64,000 nt of DNA from Pseudomaricurvus sp033283335 (GCA_033283335.1 JAWMQP010000007.1:1-64000), one strand, 5' to 3'; positions 17,264 through 25,873 are shown, counted from the stretch's first letter. A program made the numbers and translations. The notes: generated from the letters alone by a model not told the origin.

Positions 17264-17293
17264 AAACGCTCCGGCCGAGATTGCAGGCCGGAG
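17264..17293 (-). terminator. Intercistronic terminator/attenuator between urtA and urtB
   Basis: On the minus strand CTCCGGCC (17293-17286), a 9-nt loop and GGCCGGAG (17276-17269) form an 8-bp GC-rich stem, followed at once by CGTTTTTG. It sits about 50 bp after the urtA stop. It looks like a leaky intrinsic terminator or mRNA-stabilising hairpin giving more binding protein than permease, as in many ABC operons. Confidence 0.6.
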
Positions 17294-17345
17294 TGGCTGT
17301 AAGATTACAGCAACATTGAGGGGAAGCTGATCATGACTTAAGCTT

Positions 17346-18632
17346 TCAGAAATTCTGTCCAGAACAAGCCTTGGTTTTGGTGTTGTAGTTACCGCACTTC
17401 AGGGGCGCAGTCCAATCGGCGATCAGGTCTTTGGAACCGTCCAGGTAATCGGACCAGGCGTCACCGGCAACCAGGCCTTCGGTTTCCCACACCACTTCAA
17501 ATTGACCATCATCCTGGATTTCACCAATCAGAACCGGCTTCGACAGATGGTGGTTTTTGTGCATGACTGCAGTACCACCTGTGAGGTTAGGCACTTCAAT
17601 CCCGATCATGGCCTGCTCCACCTGATCGACATCGGTAGTGCCGGCTTTCGCAACCGCTTTGGCCCACATATTGAAACCGATATAGGTGGCTTCCATGGGA
17701 TCGTTCGTCACCCGCTTGTCATCCTTGATGTAGCTGTGCCACGCCTTGATAAACTCATCATTAGCCGGGGTGTTTACGCTCTGAAAATAATTCCAGGCGG
17801 CCATATGACCGACCAGCGGCGCGGTATCGATACCTGACAGTTCCTCTTCACCGACTGAGAAAGCGACCACCGGGATGTCCTCTGAGGAAATGCCCTGATT
17901 GGCCAGCTCTTTATAGAAAGGCACATTGGCATCGCCATTGATGGTCGATACCACCGCAGTGGCTTTGCCTTTGCCGCCGAACTTCTTGATCTCGGAAACG
18001 ATACTCTGCCAATCCGAATGTCCGAACGGGGTGTAGTTGATCATAATGTCTTTCGCCGCCACCCCTTTGCTCTTCAGGTAGGACTCGAGAATTTTGTTGG
18101 TAGTGCGCGGGTAAACGTAATCGGTACCTGCCAACACCCAGCGCTCGACACCCAGGTCGTTCATCAGGTAATCCACCGCAGGAATCGCTTGCTGGTTGGG
18201 CGCAGCGCCCGTGTAGAACACGTTTTTCGACGACTCTTCACCTTCGTATTGCACCGGGTAGAACATCAAACCGTTCAATTCTTCAATCACGGGCAGCACC
18301 GACTTGCGTGACACCGACGTCCAGCAACCGAAGATCACATCCACTTCTTCCTGGGTCAGCAGTTCACGGGCTTTTTCCGCAAACAGCGGCCAATTGGATG
18401 CGGGATCCACCACCACGGCTTCCAATTTTTTCCCCAGCAGACCACCTTTTTTGTTTTGCTCTTCCACCATCATCAACACCGTATCCTTGAGAGTGGTTTC
18501 ACTGATGGCCATGGTGCCGGACAGAGAATGCAGCACACCGACCTTAATGGTGTCAGCCGCCAACGTGGTAAAAGACAACACCGAGGCTCCCATACTCAGG
18601 GCGAGACCGGCTGCGATTTTTTTCAATTTCAT
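17346..18632 (-). CDS. urtA: Urea ABC transporter substrate-binding protein UrtA
   Basis: 428-residue periplasmic binding protein of the type-I (Leu/Ile/Val) fold. The signal peptide is MKLKKIAAGLALSMGASVLS...TLAADT. The mature protein begins IKVGVLHSLSGTMAISET, a hallmark of UrtA and amide-binding relatives, and contains FGCWTSVSRKSVLPVIEE. It captures urea or a short-chain amide and hands it to UrtBC. AAGGA lies 8 nt before ATG 18632. It is preceded by a porin gene (73-bp gap) and followed by a terminator-like hairpin. Urea specificity rests on the neighbouring urease. Confidence 0.95.
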   Translation of the reverse strand: MKLKKIAAGLALSMGASVLSFTTLAADTIKVGVLHSLSGTMAISETTLKDTVLMMVEEQNKKGGLLGKKLEAVVVDPASNWPLFAEKARELLTQEEVDVIFGCWTSVSRKSVLPVIEELNGLMFYPVQYEGEESSKNVFYTGAAPNQQAIPAVDYLMNDLGVERWVLAGTDYVYPRTTNKILESYLKSKGVAAKDIMINYTPFGHSDWQSIVSEIKKFGGKGKATAVVSTINGDANVPFYKELANQGISSEDIPVVAFSVGEEELSGIDTAPLVGHMAAWNYFQSVNTPANDEFIKAWHSYIKDDKRVTNDPMEATYIGFNMWAKAVAKAGTTDVDQVEQAMIGIEVPNLTGGTAVMHKNHHLSKPVLIGEIQDDGQFEVVWETEGLVAGDAWSDYLDGSKDLIADWTAPLKCGNYNTKTKACSGQNF

Positions 18633-18705
18633 AATTATTGTCCTTACGCGTAGTAGAGATTGAGTAGCAAATTAAGTAGTAGAGTGAGTAATCGATTGAA
18701 GCGGG

Positions 18706-19881
18706 TTAGATCTGCACCTGAACCCCAATGGTCACCGAATTCACATCCGCCCCAGGGTAACCACTGATGTTGGCGTCGCCGTCGAGGTAATTGACGTTGA
18801 TGCGCGCGTTGTGTCCGGAAATCACATAATTCAAACCGATCTCGGTGGAATCGCTGCTGTCCGCATCGGAAGGATCGTTCTCCACAAAGCGAACATAGGG
18901 CTGGAACTTGCCGGGCCCCACATCGACAGGAATCAGATAGGCGGCGGTACCAAAGTAGGACTTGCCATCAAACAGGCAGAAGCAATCGCCAGTTGCGGCT
19001 GGAGGAGCGGATGCCAGCGTGTAATCCGCATCAAAGTCCTTGTACTCGGCCTCCAGCGTCAGTACGCCACCGCCACCGAACACCGTCTCTGACAACAGAT
19101 CGAAGGTATAACCGAAGAAATCGCCGGCTTCACCGGCACTGCCAGTACCATCACTCTGGCTCTGCAGGGATACCGCTGCGGTCAGGATATTGCCGAGGCC
19201 ACCGTAGTAGGTGGAGCTGGTGTAGTATCCGGGATTTTGTTCCATGTTGAGGAAGTTAAAGGCGAAGCGGCCAGCAAACAGCAGATTGTCCGACTGGTTG
19301 GAGTAACCTTCGATACCGTCAAAGGCACCCACGGCGTATTGAAACTTGCCCAGGGTTCCCCATACGGTAATGCCGTCATCACGACCGTAACGACCGGCGA
19401 CATTACCCCCCTGGTCGGAGGGGTACAGGGGTTGCGTGTACTGGTTCCAGTTGAGACCGTAGAAAGGCCCGTTCATTTCAATGCGATCGGCCGGGGTCAA
19501 CATTCGCCCCATCCAGATATTGAAGCCTGGACTCAGTTCAAACTGGGCAATCGCATCCAGCACTATCATCTCTTCGTCGGCTACCTTGTCGGTATTGAAG
19601 GTGAACTTGACGTACTCGTGAATCTGGCCCGCCACATAGAGCCGCATATTGGCAATATCAAAATCATTACTGCGACCATCACCATCGTCCGCGCCATCTT
19701 CCACGGACCGGTATTGAGTGCGCAAACCGGCACCGACACTGACCCATTTGGTTTCATCCATTTCGATCTTGCCACCGGCCAGCGCGGGTGCTGCCAGACA
19801 GGTGACCCCTAACAACCCTGCCGAGATACCAGCTCGCCACAGCGAGCGTTGCAATAACTCCTTGCCTAATCCCTTGTTCAT
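18706..19881 (-). CDS. Outer-membrane porin of the urea island
   Basis: I chose ATG 19881, which has GGGA 6 nt upstream and yields a signal peptide (MNKGLGKELLQRSLWRAGIS...AAPALA). An adjacent ATG at 19884 or a longer frame to 19974 is possible but lacks signal-peptide logic. The mature ~355 residues are rich in alternating polar/aromatic strands and glycine turns and end in VTIGVQVQI, a beta-barrel-like C-terminus. It resembles phosphate-selective O/P-type or carbohydrate-type porins. Two closely spaced cysteines (CFC) in a predicted loop are unusual. Position ahead of urtA suggests it passes urea or amides; substrate is inferred. Confidence 0.85.
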   Translation of the reverse strand: MNKGLGKELLQRSLWRAGISAGLLGVTCLAAPALAGGKIEMDETKWVSVGAGLRTQYRSVEDGADDGDGRSNDFDIANMRLYVAGQIHEYVKFTFNTDKVADEEMIVLDAIAQFELSPGFNIWMGRMLTPADRIEMNGPFYGLNWNQYTQPLYPSDQGGNVAGRYGRDDGITVWGTLGKFQYAVGAFDGIEGYSNQSDNLLFAGRFAFNFLNMEQNPGYYTSSTYYGGLGNILTAAVSLQSQSDGTGSAGEAGDFFGYTFDLLSETVFGGGGVLTLEAEYKDFDADYTLASAPPAATGDCFCLFDGKSYFGTAAYLIPVDVGPGKFQPYVRFVENDPSDADSSDSTEIGLNYVISGHNARINVNYLDGDANISGYPGADVNSVTIGVQVQI

Positions 19882-19979
19882 CATGATTCCCAAGACCCCA
19901 GTTGTTGTCGATATGATTGGAAGTATCCATTTATCCACAAGCGCACCAGACCCACCATTCGCCAATTGACCCAAGCGTC

Positions 19980-19995
19980 TACGTCAAATGACGTA
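19980..19995. promoter_or_regulatory. Perfect palindrome TACGTCA-AA-TGACGTA upstream of the porin-urt operon
   Basis: A 7-bp perfect inverted repeat with a 2-bp centre, about 100 bp upstream of the porin start and 145 bp upstream of argE. The size and symmetry fit a dimeric LuxR-type response-regulator site, making the regulator at 6272-7159 a candidate. On the porin side it is followed by two copies of GTATAGG (19993-19999, 20010-20016). Seen: the palindrome. Inferred: its use. Confidence 0.5.
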
Positions 19996-20140
19996 TAGGA
20001 TCAAAGGATGTATAGGGTCAGATGATCACCATAAGAGAAAGCCCTGAATTCACGGTTTGGTCGTGGGACAGCACCAATCGCAGCGGAAATCTGCTACATT
20101 GATGGCCTTTCCCATGGCTCTATAAACGGCAGTCAATGTC

Positions 20141-21289
20141 ATGTCCCTACCCAACTTGTTTGAACAATTACAACAACTTATCGCCAACCCCTCCGTCAGT
20201 AGCTACAGCGCCAAGTGGGATATGAGCAACCGACCGGTGATCGAACTGCTGGCCAGCTGGCTGGAAGACCTGGAGTTTGACGTCGAGATACTGGAGGTGC
20301 CCGGCAGCCACGGAAAAAAATGCAATTTACTGGCCACACTGGGGGCGGGACCGGGTGGACTGGTGCTGGCAGGCCATACCGATACCGTGCCCTACGACGA
20401 TTTTCAATGGCAGAGCGACCCGTTCAAACTGACGGAAAAAGACCAGCGCTGGTATGGCCTTGGGGCCACGGATATGAAAGGCTTTTTTCCCATCGCCATT
20501 GAAGCCGCCAGCGCCTTTCGGCGCCAGGATTTACAGCAGCCGTTGATTATCCTCGCCACTGCCGACGAGGAGAGCTCCATGAGCGGCGCCCGCGCCCTGG
20601 CGGAACTGGGGCGTCCCAAAGCTCGCTACGCCGTGATTGGCGAACCCACCGGACTGGTGCCCATTCGGATGCACAAGGGCATTATGATGGAGAAAATTCG
20701 TGTCGAGGGCTTGGCCGGACACTCTTCCAATCCGGCGCTGGGCAACAACGCCCTGGAAACCATGCACGAGGTCATGAGTGCGCTGATGATTTTTCGCCAG
20801 GAAATGCAATTGCGGCACCACAACCCGGGCTTTACCATCCCCACCCCAACCCTCAATCTGGGCTGTATCCACGGCGGCGACAATCCCAACCGGATTTGCG
20901 GTCACTGCGAGCTGCAATTTGATTTGCGGGCCGTGCCCGGCATGGATAACGATGAACTGCGGCAGCGCATCGATGCCCGCCTGCAGGCCATCGCCAGCAG
21001 TACCGGCACCCGCATTGAACGGAAAACCCTGTTTGGTGGTGTGCCGGCCTTTGAAGAACCCGCGCATTCGGCGCTGGTACAAGCGGCCGAGCGTCTTACC
21101 GGCCACACGGCCACCAGTGTGGCTTTTGCCACCGAAGCCCCATTTATCCAGGAAATGGGCATGGAAACCCTGGTGATGGGCCCCGGCTCCATCGATCAGG
21201 CCCACCAGCCCAATGAGTTTCTGCCCACCGATCAGATTCAACCCGCCATCGACATATTGCGGGGACTGATACGCCAATTCTGTTTATAA
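20141..21289 (+). CDS. argE: Acetylornithine deacetylase ArgE
   Basis: 382-residue M20-family metallohydrolase that converts N-acetylornithine to ornithine in arginine synthesis (cytoplasm). Metal and catalytic segments are present: LAGHTDTVPYDD (His and the DxD-like acid), GLGATDMKGF (bridging Asp), ATADEESSMSGA (Glu pair) and the C-terminal histidine in DQAHQPNEF. A dimerisation domain occupies ~180-290. ATG 20141 has only a weak Shine-Dalgarno. It lies upstream of argA with a 116-bp gap, and pairing with argA supports ArgE over other M20 enzymes. Confidence 0.93.
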   Translation: MSLPNLFEQLQQLIANPSVSSYSAKWDMSNRPVIELLASWLEDLEFDVEILEVPGSHGKKCNLLATLGAGPGGLVLAGHTDTVPYDDFQWQSDPFKLTEKDQRWYGLGATDMKGFFPIAIEAASAFRRQDLQQPLIILATADEESSMSGARALAELGRPKARYAVIGEPTGLVPIRMHKGIMMEKIRVEGLAGHSSNPALGNNALETMHEVMSALMIFRQEMQLRHHNPGFTIPTPTLNLGCIHGGDNPNRICGHCELQFDLRAVPGMDNDELRQRIDARLQAIASSTGTRIERKTLFGGVPAFEEPAHSALVQAAERLTGHTATSVAFATEAPFIQEMGMETLVMGPGSIDQAHQPNEFLPTDQIQPAIDILRGLIRQFCL

Positions 21290-21343
21290 CGGATTGTTGA
21301 TAATAGCCAAACTCTCACTTAGACAAAGACTTAATAAACCTGC

Positions 21344-21388
21344 CCGATAGCCTAAACGCCTTGTTCTATGTAATGCTTACGCTATCGG
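21344..21388 (+). promoter_or_regulatory. Inverted repeat in the argE-argA gap
   Basis: CCGATAGC (21344-21351) and GCTATCGG (21381-21388) are perfect complements separated by 29 nt, ending 17 nt before the argA GTG and its ribosome-binding site. It may be a regulatory stem in the argA leader or an operator; no direct support for either. Confidence 0.35.
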
Positions 21389-21405
21389 ACAGTTAAGGAT
21401 ACCCA

Positions 21406-22719
21406 GTGAACACCAGTCAGGATTACGTTAAGTGGTTCCGCCAGTCCTCCCCTTACATCAACGCACATCGGGGCAAAACCTTTGTGCTGATGTTGCCCGG
21501 GGCGGCCATGCAGGACAGCAACTTTGCCAACATCATTCACGACATCGCCCTGCTCAACAGCCTCGGTGTACGACTGGTGCTGGTGCACGGTGCGAGACCA
21601 CAAATTGATGCCCGCCTGGCCGCCGACCACACCCCCTCGCGCTTTTACGAACAGTGGCGTATCACCGATGCCGACCACATTCGTGCCGTCAGCCAGGCGG
21701 TGGGCGAAGTCCGCTTCCACATCGAAGCCGCCCTCTCCACCGGGCTGCCCAACTCCCCCATGCACGGCGCCCATATCCGGGTGGTGGGCGGTAACTTTGT
21801 CACCGCCAAACCCATCGGAGTAATTGAAGGCATTGACCTGCAGCACACCGGCAAAGTCCGGCGGGTGGACAGCAAGGCCCTGCATCAGATGCTCGACAGC
21901 AACGCCATTGTGATTGTCTCACCACTGGGTTACTCCCCTACCGGAGAGTTGTTTAACCTGAGCTTTTCCGAAGTGGCCACCCAGATCGCCAGCGCCCTGC
22001 AGGCCGACAAATTGATCGCCTTTACCCGTGAAACCGGGTTCCGCGACCCCGAGGGGGAACTGTGCCGTCAACTTAGCCTGAAAGAATGCGGCCAGATCCT
22101 CAATAATTCGCAACAGGATCATGAACGCTCGCAGTCATTACAAGCCTGCTACGACGCCTGCCAGAAAGGGGTTCCGCGTGCCCAGATCATCAGCTACTGC
22201 GACGACGGCGCGCTGCTGCAGGAGCTGTTCACCCGCGACGGTTCCGGCACCCTCGTGCATCGCGACAATTACGAAGTCGTGCGCCAGGCCACCATCGACG
22301 ACGTCGGCGGCCTGCTGGAACTGATCGAGCCGCTGGAAAAACAAGGCGCGCTGGTCAGGCGCTCACGGGAACTGCTGGAAAGTGAAATCGAGCGTTTTAC
22401 TGTAGTGGAAAAAGACGGCACCATCATCGCCTGCGCCGCCCTCTACCCGTTTGGCGAACAGCCGACCATGGCCGAACTCGCCTGTGTCGCCACCCACAGC
22501 GAGTATCAGCGTGGTGGCCGGGCACGACTGGTTTTGGACGCCATCGAAGCCAAGGCACGTAAGCTGGGGATTCAGGAATTGTTTGTGCTCACCACCCAGA
22601 CTGCTCACTGGTTTCAGGAGCAGGGCTTTGGGGTTGCCAGTCTGGAGCGGTTGCCCGAGCAGAAAAAGAGTCTTTATAACTACCAGCGTAATTCGAAGGT
22701 GTTTATCAAACCGATTTGA
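21406..22719 (+). CDS. argA: Amino-acid N-acetyltransferase ArgA (N-acetylglutamate synthase)
   Basis: 437 residues. An N-terminal amino-acid-kinase-like domain (~20-290; VLMLPGAAMQDSNF, LVLVHGARPQID) is fused to a C-terminal GNAT domain (~295-437; ELACVATHSEYQRGGRARLV is the acetyl-CoA-binding segment). It makes N-acetylglutamate from glutamate and acetyl-CoA, the first step of arginine synthesis, and is normally arginine-inhibited. The start is GTG 21406 with AAGGA 7 nt upstream. Full length for the classical gammaproteobacterial enzyme. Confidence 0.96.
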   Translation: MNTSQDYVKWFRQSSPYINAHRGKTFVLMLPGAAMQDSNFANIIHDIALLNSLGVRLVLVHGARPQIDARLAADHTPSRFYEQWRITDADHIRAVSQAVGEVRFHIEAALSTGLPNSPMHGAHIRVVGGNFVTAKPIGVIEGIDLQHTGKVRRVDSKALHQMLDSNAIVIVSPLGYSPTGELFNLSFSEVATQIASALQADKLIAFTRETGFRDPEGELCRQLSLKECGQILNNSQQDHERSQSLQACYDACQKGVPRAQIISYCDDGALLQELFTRDGSGTLVHRDNYEVVRQATIDDVGGLLELIEPLEKQGALVRRSRELLESEIERFTVVEKDGTIIACAALYPFGEQPTMAELACVATHSEYQRGGRARLVLDAIEAKARKLGIQELFVLTTQTAHWFQEQGFGVASLERLPEQKKSLYNYQRNSKVFIKPI

Positions 22720-22771
22720 ACCTGCATATCAGGAAACTCCACTGATTAGGGCTATCCCGAAAGGTGAAGAA

Positions 22772-22891
22772 CGTCATTGCGAGGAGCATAGCGCCAAGCA
22801 GGTACCTAAAGGCAATGCGGCAATCCATCTTTAGCACTCTGATTTAACCTATCTGCCAAACATGGATTGCCACGCTACGCTCGCAATGACG
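22772..22891. repeat. CGTCATTGCGAG-type dispersed palindromic repeat
   Basis: The left end CGTCATTGCGAG (22772-22783) is answered by CTCGCAATGACG (22880-22891). Inside these, GGCAATCCAT is answered by ATGGATTGCC. Palindromes of this sequence family occur in many unrelated bacterial genomes (from memory). The left half carries extra sequence, so the two sides are not equal in length. No coding frame. Confidence 0.75.
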
Positions 22892-22926
22892 GCCTCTAGA
22901 ATTCACTCCGATACCTCAGGCAAGGG

Positions 22927-23020
22927 GCGGGGGCTTAGGGTTACGACCGTCAGCCGCAGGGAAGCGGCTGTCGAGCGTGCAGGGATGCATTCACAGCGTG
23001 TCGTAACCCTAAGCCCCCGC
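22927..23020 (+). repeat. Structured palindromic repeat, copy 2 (upstream of ilvD)
   Basis: 94-bp element in the same orientation as that at 8197-8302. Outer arms are a perfect 21-bp inverted repeat (22927-22947, 23000-23020), unrelated in sequence to the arms of copy 1 except for the innermost GAC/GTC. The 52-nt core aligns with copy 1: hairpin 1 CAGCCGC/GCGGCTG is identical in the stem, and hairpin 2 is TGCA-GGGA-TGCA (22978-22989) instead of TATA-GGGA-TATA, a compensatory change in all variable pairs. Confidence 0.9.
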
Positions 23021-23032
23021 TCCCTGCCCGGC

Positions 23033-23060
23033 ACCAGAACCAGAACCAGAACCAGAACCA
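23033..23060 (+). repeat. Hexanucleotide tandem repeat (ACCAGA)n
   Basis: ACCAGA repeated 4.7 times without mismatch, about 110 bp before the ilvD start. Such arrays can vary by slippage and alter promoter spacing. Confidence 0.9.
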
Positions 23061-23169
23061 AGTTATCCGCTCTTCGGTTATCCCGCCAAAATCTGCTAAA
23101 CTGCCCGCCCTTTATCTTCGAAATCAACAGTATTCGATACCCAGTTTAACCGGCAGAGAGGTTTAGCCC

Positions 23170-25011
23170 ATGCCCGCCTATCGCTCCAAAACATCCACTG
23201 CTGGCCGCAACATGGCCGGTGCCCGCGCACTCTGGCGTGCCACTGGCATGAAAGATGAGGATTTCCACAAGCCCATCATTGCCATTGCCAACTCCTTTAC
23301 CCAGTTTGTGCCCGGCCACGTCCACCTGAAAGATATGGGACAACTGGTGGCCCGCGAGATCGAAAAGGCCGGCGGTGTCGCCAAGGAATTCAACACCATC
23401 GCCGTGGATGACGGCATAGCCATGGGCCACGACGGTATGCTCTACAGCCTGCCATCGCGCGACATCATTGCCGACTCGGTCGAATACATGGTCAATGCCC
23501 ACTGCGCCGACGCCCTGGTGTGCATCTCCAACTGCGACAAAATCACCCCCGGAATGCTGATGGCCGCCATGCGCCTGAACATCCCGGTGATCTTCGTCTC
23601 CGGCGGCCCGATGGAAGCCGGTAAAACCAAACTGGCCGACCACAAGCTCGACCTGATCGACGCCATGGTGGTTGCTGCGGACGACAAAGTGTCCGATGAA
23701 TACGTCGCCGAAATCGAGCGCAGCGCCTGCCCTACCTGCGGTTCCTGTTCCGGCATGTTTACTGCCAACTCCATGAACTGCCTGGCCGAGGCCCTGGGTC
23801 TGGCCCTGCCGGGCAACGGTACCGTGGTCGCCACTCACGCTGATCGTGAGCAGCTGTTCCTGCGTGCCGGTCGCACCATTGTCGAGCTGGCCAAACGCTA
23901 TTACGAGGGTGAGGACAACGCTGTTCTGCCGCGCTCCATCGGCACCTTTGAAGCGTTTGAAAACTGCATCGCGCTGGACATTGCCATGGGCGGTTCCACC
24001 AACACCATCCTGCACCTGCTGGCCATCGCCCAGGAAGCCGAAGTCGATTTCACCATGGGCGACATCGACCGCCTGTCGAAAACCATCCCGCAACTGTGCA
24101 AAGTTGCGCCCAACACCCAGAAATACCACATTGAAGACGTGCATCGCGCCGGTGGCATTATGGCGATTCTGGGTGAACTGGATCGCGCCGGCCTGCTGCA
24201 CTCACACTTGCCAACGGTTCACAGTGCCAGCATGAAAGATGCCCTCGATCAGTGGGACATCATGCGCAACCCCAGCCCGGAAGTGATGGAATTCTACAAA
24301 GCCGGCCCTGCCGGCATCCCCACCCAAGTGGCGTTCAGCCAGGCCACTCGCTGGCCGAGCCTGGACGCCGACCGCACCAACGGCTGCATTCGCTCGCTGG
24401 AAAACGCCTTCAGCCTGGAAGGTGGTCTGGCGGTTCTCAGCGGTAACATTGCCCTCGACGGCTGTGTGGTCAAAACCGCCGGTGTGGACGACTCCATCCT
24501 GGTGTTTGAAGGCTCCGCCTACGTAACTGAATCTCAGGACGAAGCCGTGGCCGACATTCTCGCTGACAAAGTCAAGGCGGGTGATGTGGTGATCGTGCGC
24601 TACGAGGGCCCGCGCGGTGGACCGGGCATGCAGGAAATGCTTTACCCCACTTCCTACATCAAATCCAAAGGCCTCGGTAAAGAATGTGCGCTGCTGACCG
24701 ATGGGCGCTTTTCCGGTGGCACCTCAGGTTTGTCCATTGGCCACGTGTCACCCGAAGCCGCTGCCGGTGGCGCCATTGGCCTGGTCCGCAATGGCGACCG
24801 CATCCGCATCGACATTCCCAACCGCAGCATTGATGTCTTGCTGAGCGATGAGGAGCTGGCGCAGCGCCGGGCTGAGCAAGACAAGCTCGGCTGGAAACCG
24901 GTCAAAGACCGGCCCCGCAAGGTCAGCGCGGCCCTGAAAGCCTACGCGATGCTGGCCACCAGTGCGGATAAAGGTGCCGTTCGCGACCTCAGCAAGCTGG
25001 AAGAACGCTGA
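23170..25011 (+). CDS. ilvD: Dihydroxy-acid dehydratase IlvD
   Basis: 613 residues, the usual long form. It dehydrates 2,3-dihydroxy-isovalerate and 2,3-dihydroxy-3-methylvalerate in valine/isoleucine synthesis, using an Fe-S cluster and Mg2+. Cluster cysteines are in CISNCDKITPGM and ACPTCGSCSGMF, and the ANSMNCLAEALG and GRFSGGTSGLSIGHVSPEAA signatures are intact. GGCAGAGAGG precedes ATG 23170. The gene is followed by a strong terminator, so it appears monocistronic. Confidence 0.98.
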   Translation: MPAYRSKTSTAGRNMAGARALWRATGMKDEDFHKPIIAIANSFTQFVPGHVHLKDMGQLVAREIEKAGGVAKEFNTIAVDDGIAMGHDGMLYSLPSRDIIADSVEYMVNAHCADALVCISNCDKITPGMLMAAMRLNIPVIFVSGGPMEAGKTKLADHKLDLIDAMVVAADDKVSDEYVAEIERSACPTCGSCSGMFTANSMNCLAEALGLALPGNGTVVATHADREQLFLRAGRTIVELAKRYYEGEDNAVLPRSIGTFEAFENCIALDIAMGGSTNTILHLLAIAQEAEVDFTMGDIDRLSKTIPQLCKVAPNTQKYHIEDVHRAGGIMAILGELDRAGLLHSHLPTVHSASMKDALDQWDIMRNPSPEVMEFYKAGPAGIPTQVAFSQATRWPSLDADRTNGCIRSLENAFSLEGGLAVLSGNIALDGCVVKTAGVDDSILVFEGSAYVTESQDEAVADILADKVKAGDVVIVRYEGPRGGPGMQEMLYPTSYIKSKGLGKECALLTDGRFSGGTSGLSIGHVSPEAAAGGAIGLVRNGDRIRIDIPNRSIDVLLSDEELAQRRAEQDKLGWKPVKDRPRKVSAALKAYAMLATSADKGAVRDLSKLEER

Positions 25012-25080
25012 TCAGCAGGGCATGAAAGCGCCAATAAATGTTAAAACGGTGCGATTCCATGCCTAAAACGGGTATCATCC

Positions 25081-25106
25081 AAAGGCCTCTAACGAGGCCT
25101 TTTTTC
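25081..25106 (+). terminator. Rho-independent terminator of ilvD
   Basis: AAGGCCTC-TAAC-GAGGCCTT followed by a T-run, about 70 bp after the ilvD stop. It lies only ~20 bp before the downstream regulator start, so that gene's promoter must overlap or precede the hairpin. Confidence 0.9.
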
Positions 25107-25126
25107 TGCCTGAACACAGAGGCGTC

Positions 25127-25873
25127 ATGACCCCTGATACCCCCCAAAAAAAGGCTGTCCCCAAGGACACCACTTCCCGGGTTGAGCTGAAGACCTACCC
25201 AGTCCAAGCGAACGAGCAATGGGTCAGTTTTTTGCCGGAAGAGATCCAACCTATCGCCATAGCCGCGATGGAGTTGCGTCACGTCAAACGCCAAACCACC
25301 ATTTACGCGTTGCATTCGCCCAACAGCGAGATGTACACCGTCCTTGATGGCACGGTGAAACTCACCACCACCACCGCCTCCGGCAAAGATGTGGCCATCA
25401 CCACCATGCCACGCGGCTGTACTTTCGGCGAAATCAGTTTTATTGATCAACAACCGCGCCACAACATCGCCATTGCCAGCACGGATTGCACACTGGCGGT
25501 TTTGACCCGGCGTCAATACAACCAGCTGTGTCAGGATTACCCGCAAATTACTGAGGCGATGCTCAACTTCTTCGCTCACCGCCTGCGAACCCTGATCAGT
25601 ATCCATCAGGACACTACCAGCCTGGAACTGCCCCAACAACTTGCCCGACGGCTACTGTTCATCGCCCGTAACCAAAATGATGGCCAGACACTGCCCCTAT
25701 CTTACGGCATCAGCGTCTCACAGGATGAACTTGCGGCGACACTAGGGGTCAGCAGACAGCACGTCAATAAGGCCATCAAAAAGTGGCAAACGGAAGGTTT
25801 GATCGAGGTAGGCTACCGTAAAATCACCCTGCTGGACCCTCAGGGGCTGAAAGTCATAGCCTCGGATGACTAA
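25127..25873 (+). CDS. Crp/Fnr-family transcriptional regulator
   Basis: 248 residues. After an ~30-residue tail, a cyclic-nucleotide-binding-type beta-roll spans ~45-160 (LDGTVKLTT, GCTFGEISFIDQQPRHNIAIA). A dimerisation helix and a Crp-type winged helix follow (~170-235, VSQDELAATLGVSRQHVNKA). There is no FNR-type cysteine set, so it is not an Fe-S oxygen sensor. The GEISF...PRH segment is only partly like the cAMP pocket of CRP, so the ligand is open. It is transcribed alone between two terminators. Target genes are unknown. Confidence 0.88.
   Translation: MTPDTPQKKAVPKDTTSRVELKTYPVQANEQWVSFLPEEIQPIAIAAMELRHVKRQTTIYALHSPNSEMYTVLDGTVKLTTTTASGKDVAITTMPRGCTFGEISFIDQQPRHNIAIASTDCTLAVLTRRQYNQLCQDYPQITEAMLNFFAHRLRTLISIHQDTTSLELPQQLARRLLFIARNQNDGQTLPLSYGISVSQDELAATLGVSRQHVNKAIKKWQTEGLIEVGYRKITLLDPQGLKVIASDD

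Larger units (their letters stand above)
22720..23169. other. Repeat-rich intergenic region between argA and ilvD
   Basis: 450 bp without a gene, holding three different repeats in series: a CGTCATTGCGAG palindrome (22772-22891), the second structured repeat (22927-23020) and a hexanucleotide array (23033-23060). The ilvD promoter and leader should be in the last ~110 bp. Confidence 0.85.

Noticed and set aside
23146..24201. 351-codon minus-strand frame opposite ilvD
   Set aside because: Gly/His/Val-rich shadow of ilvD, without start signal or domain.
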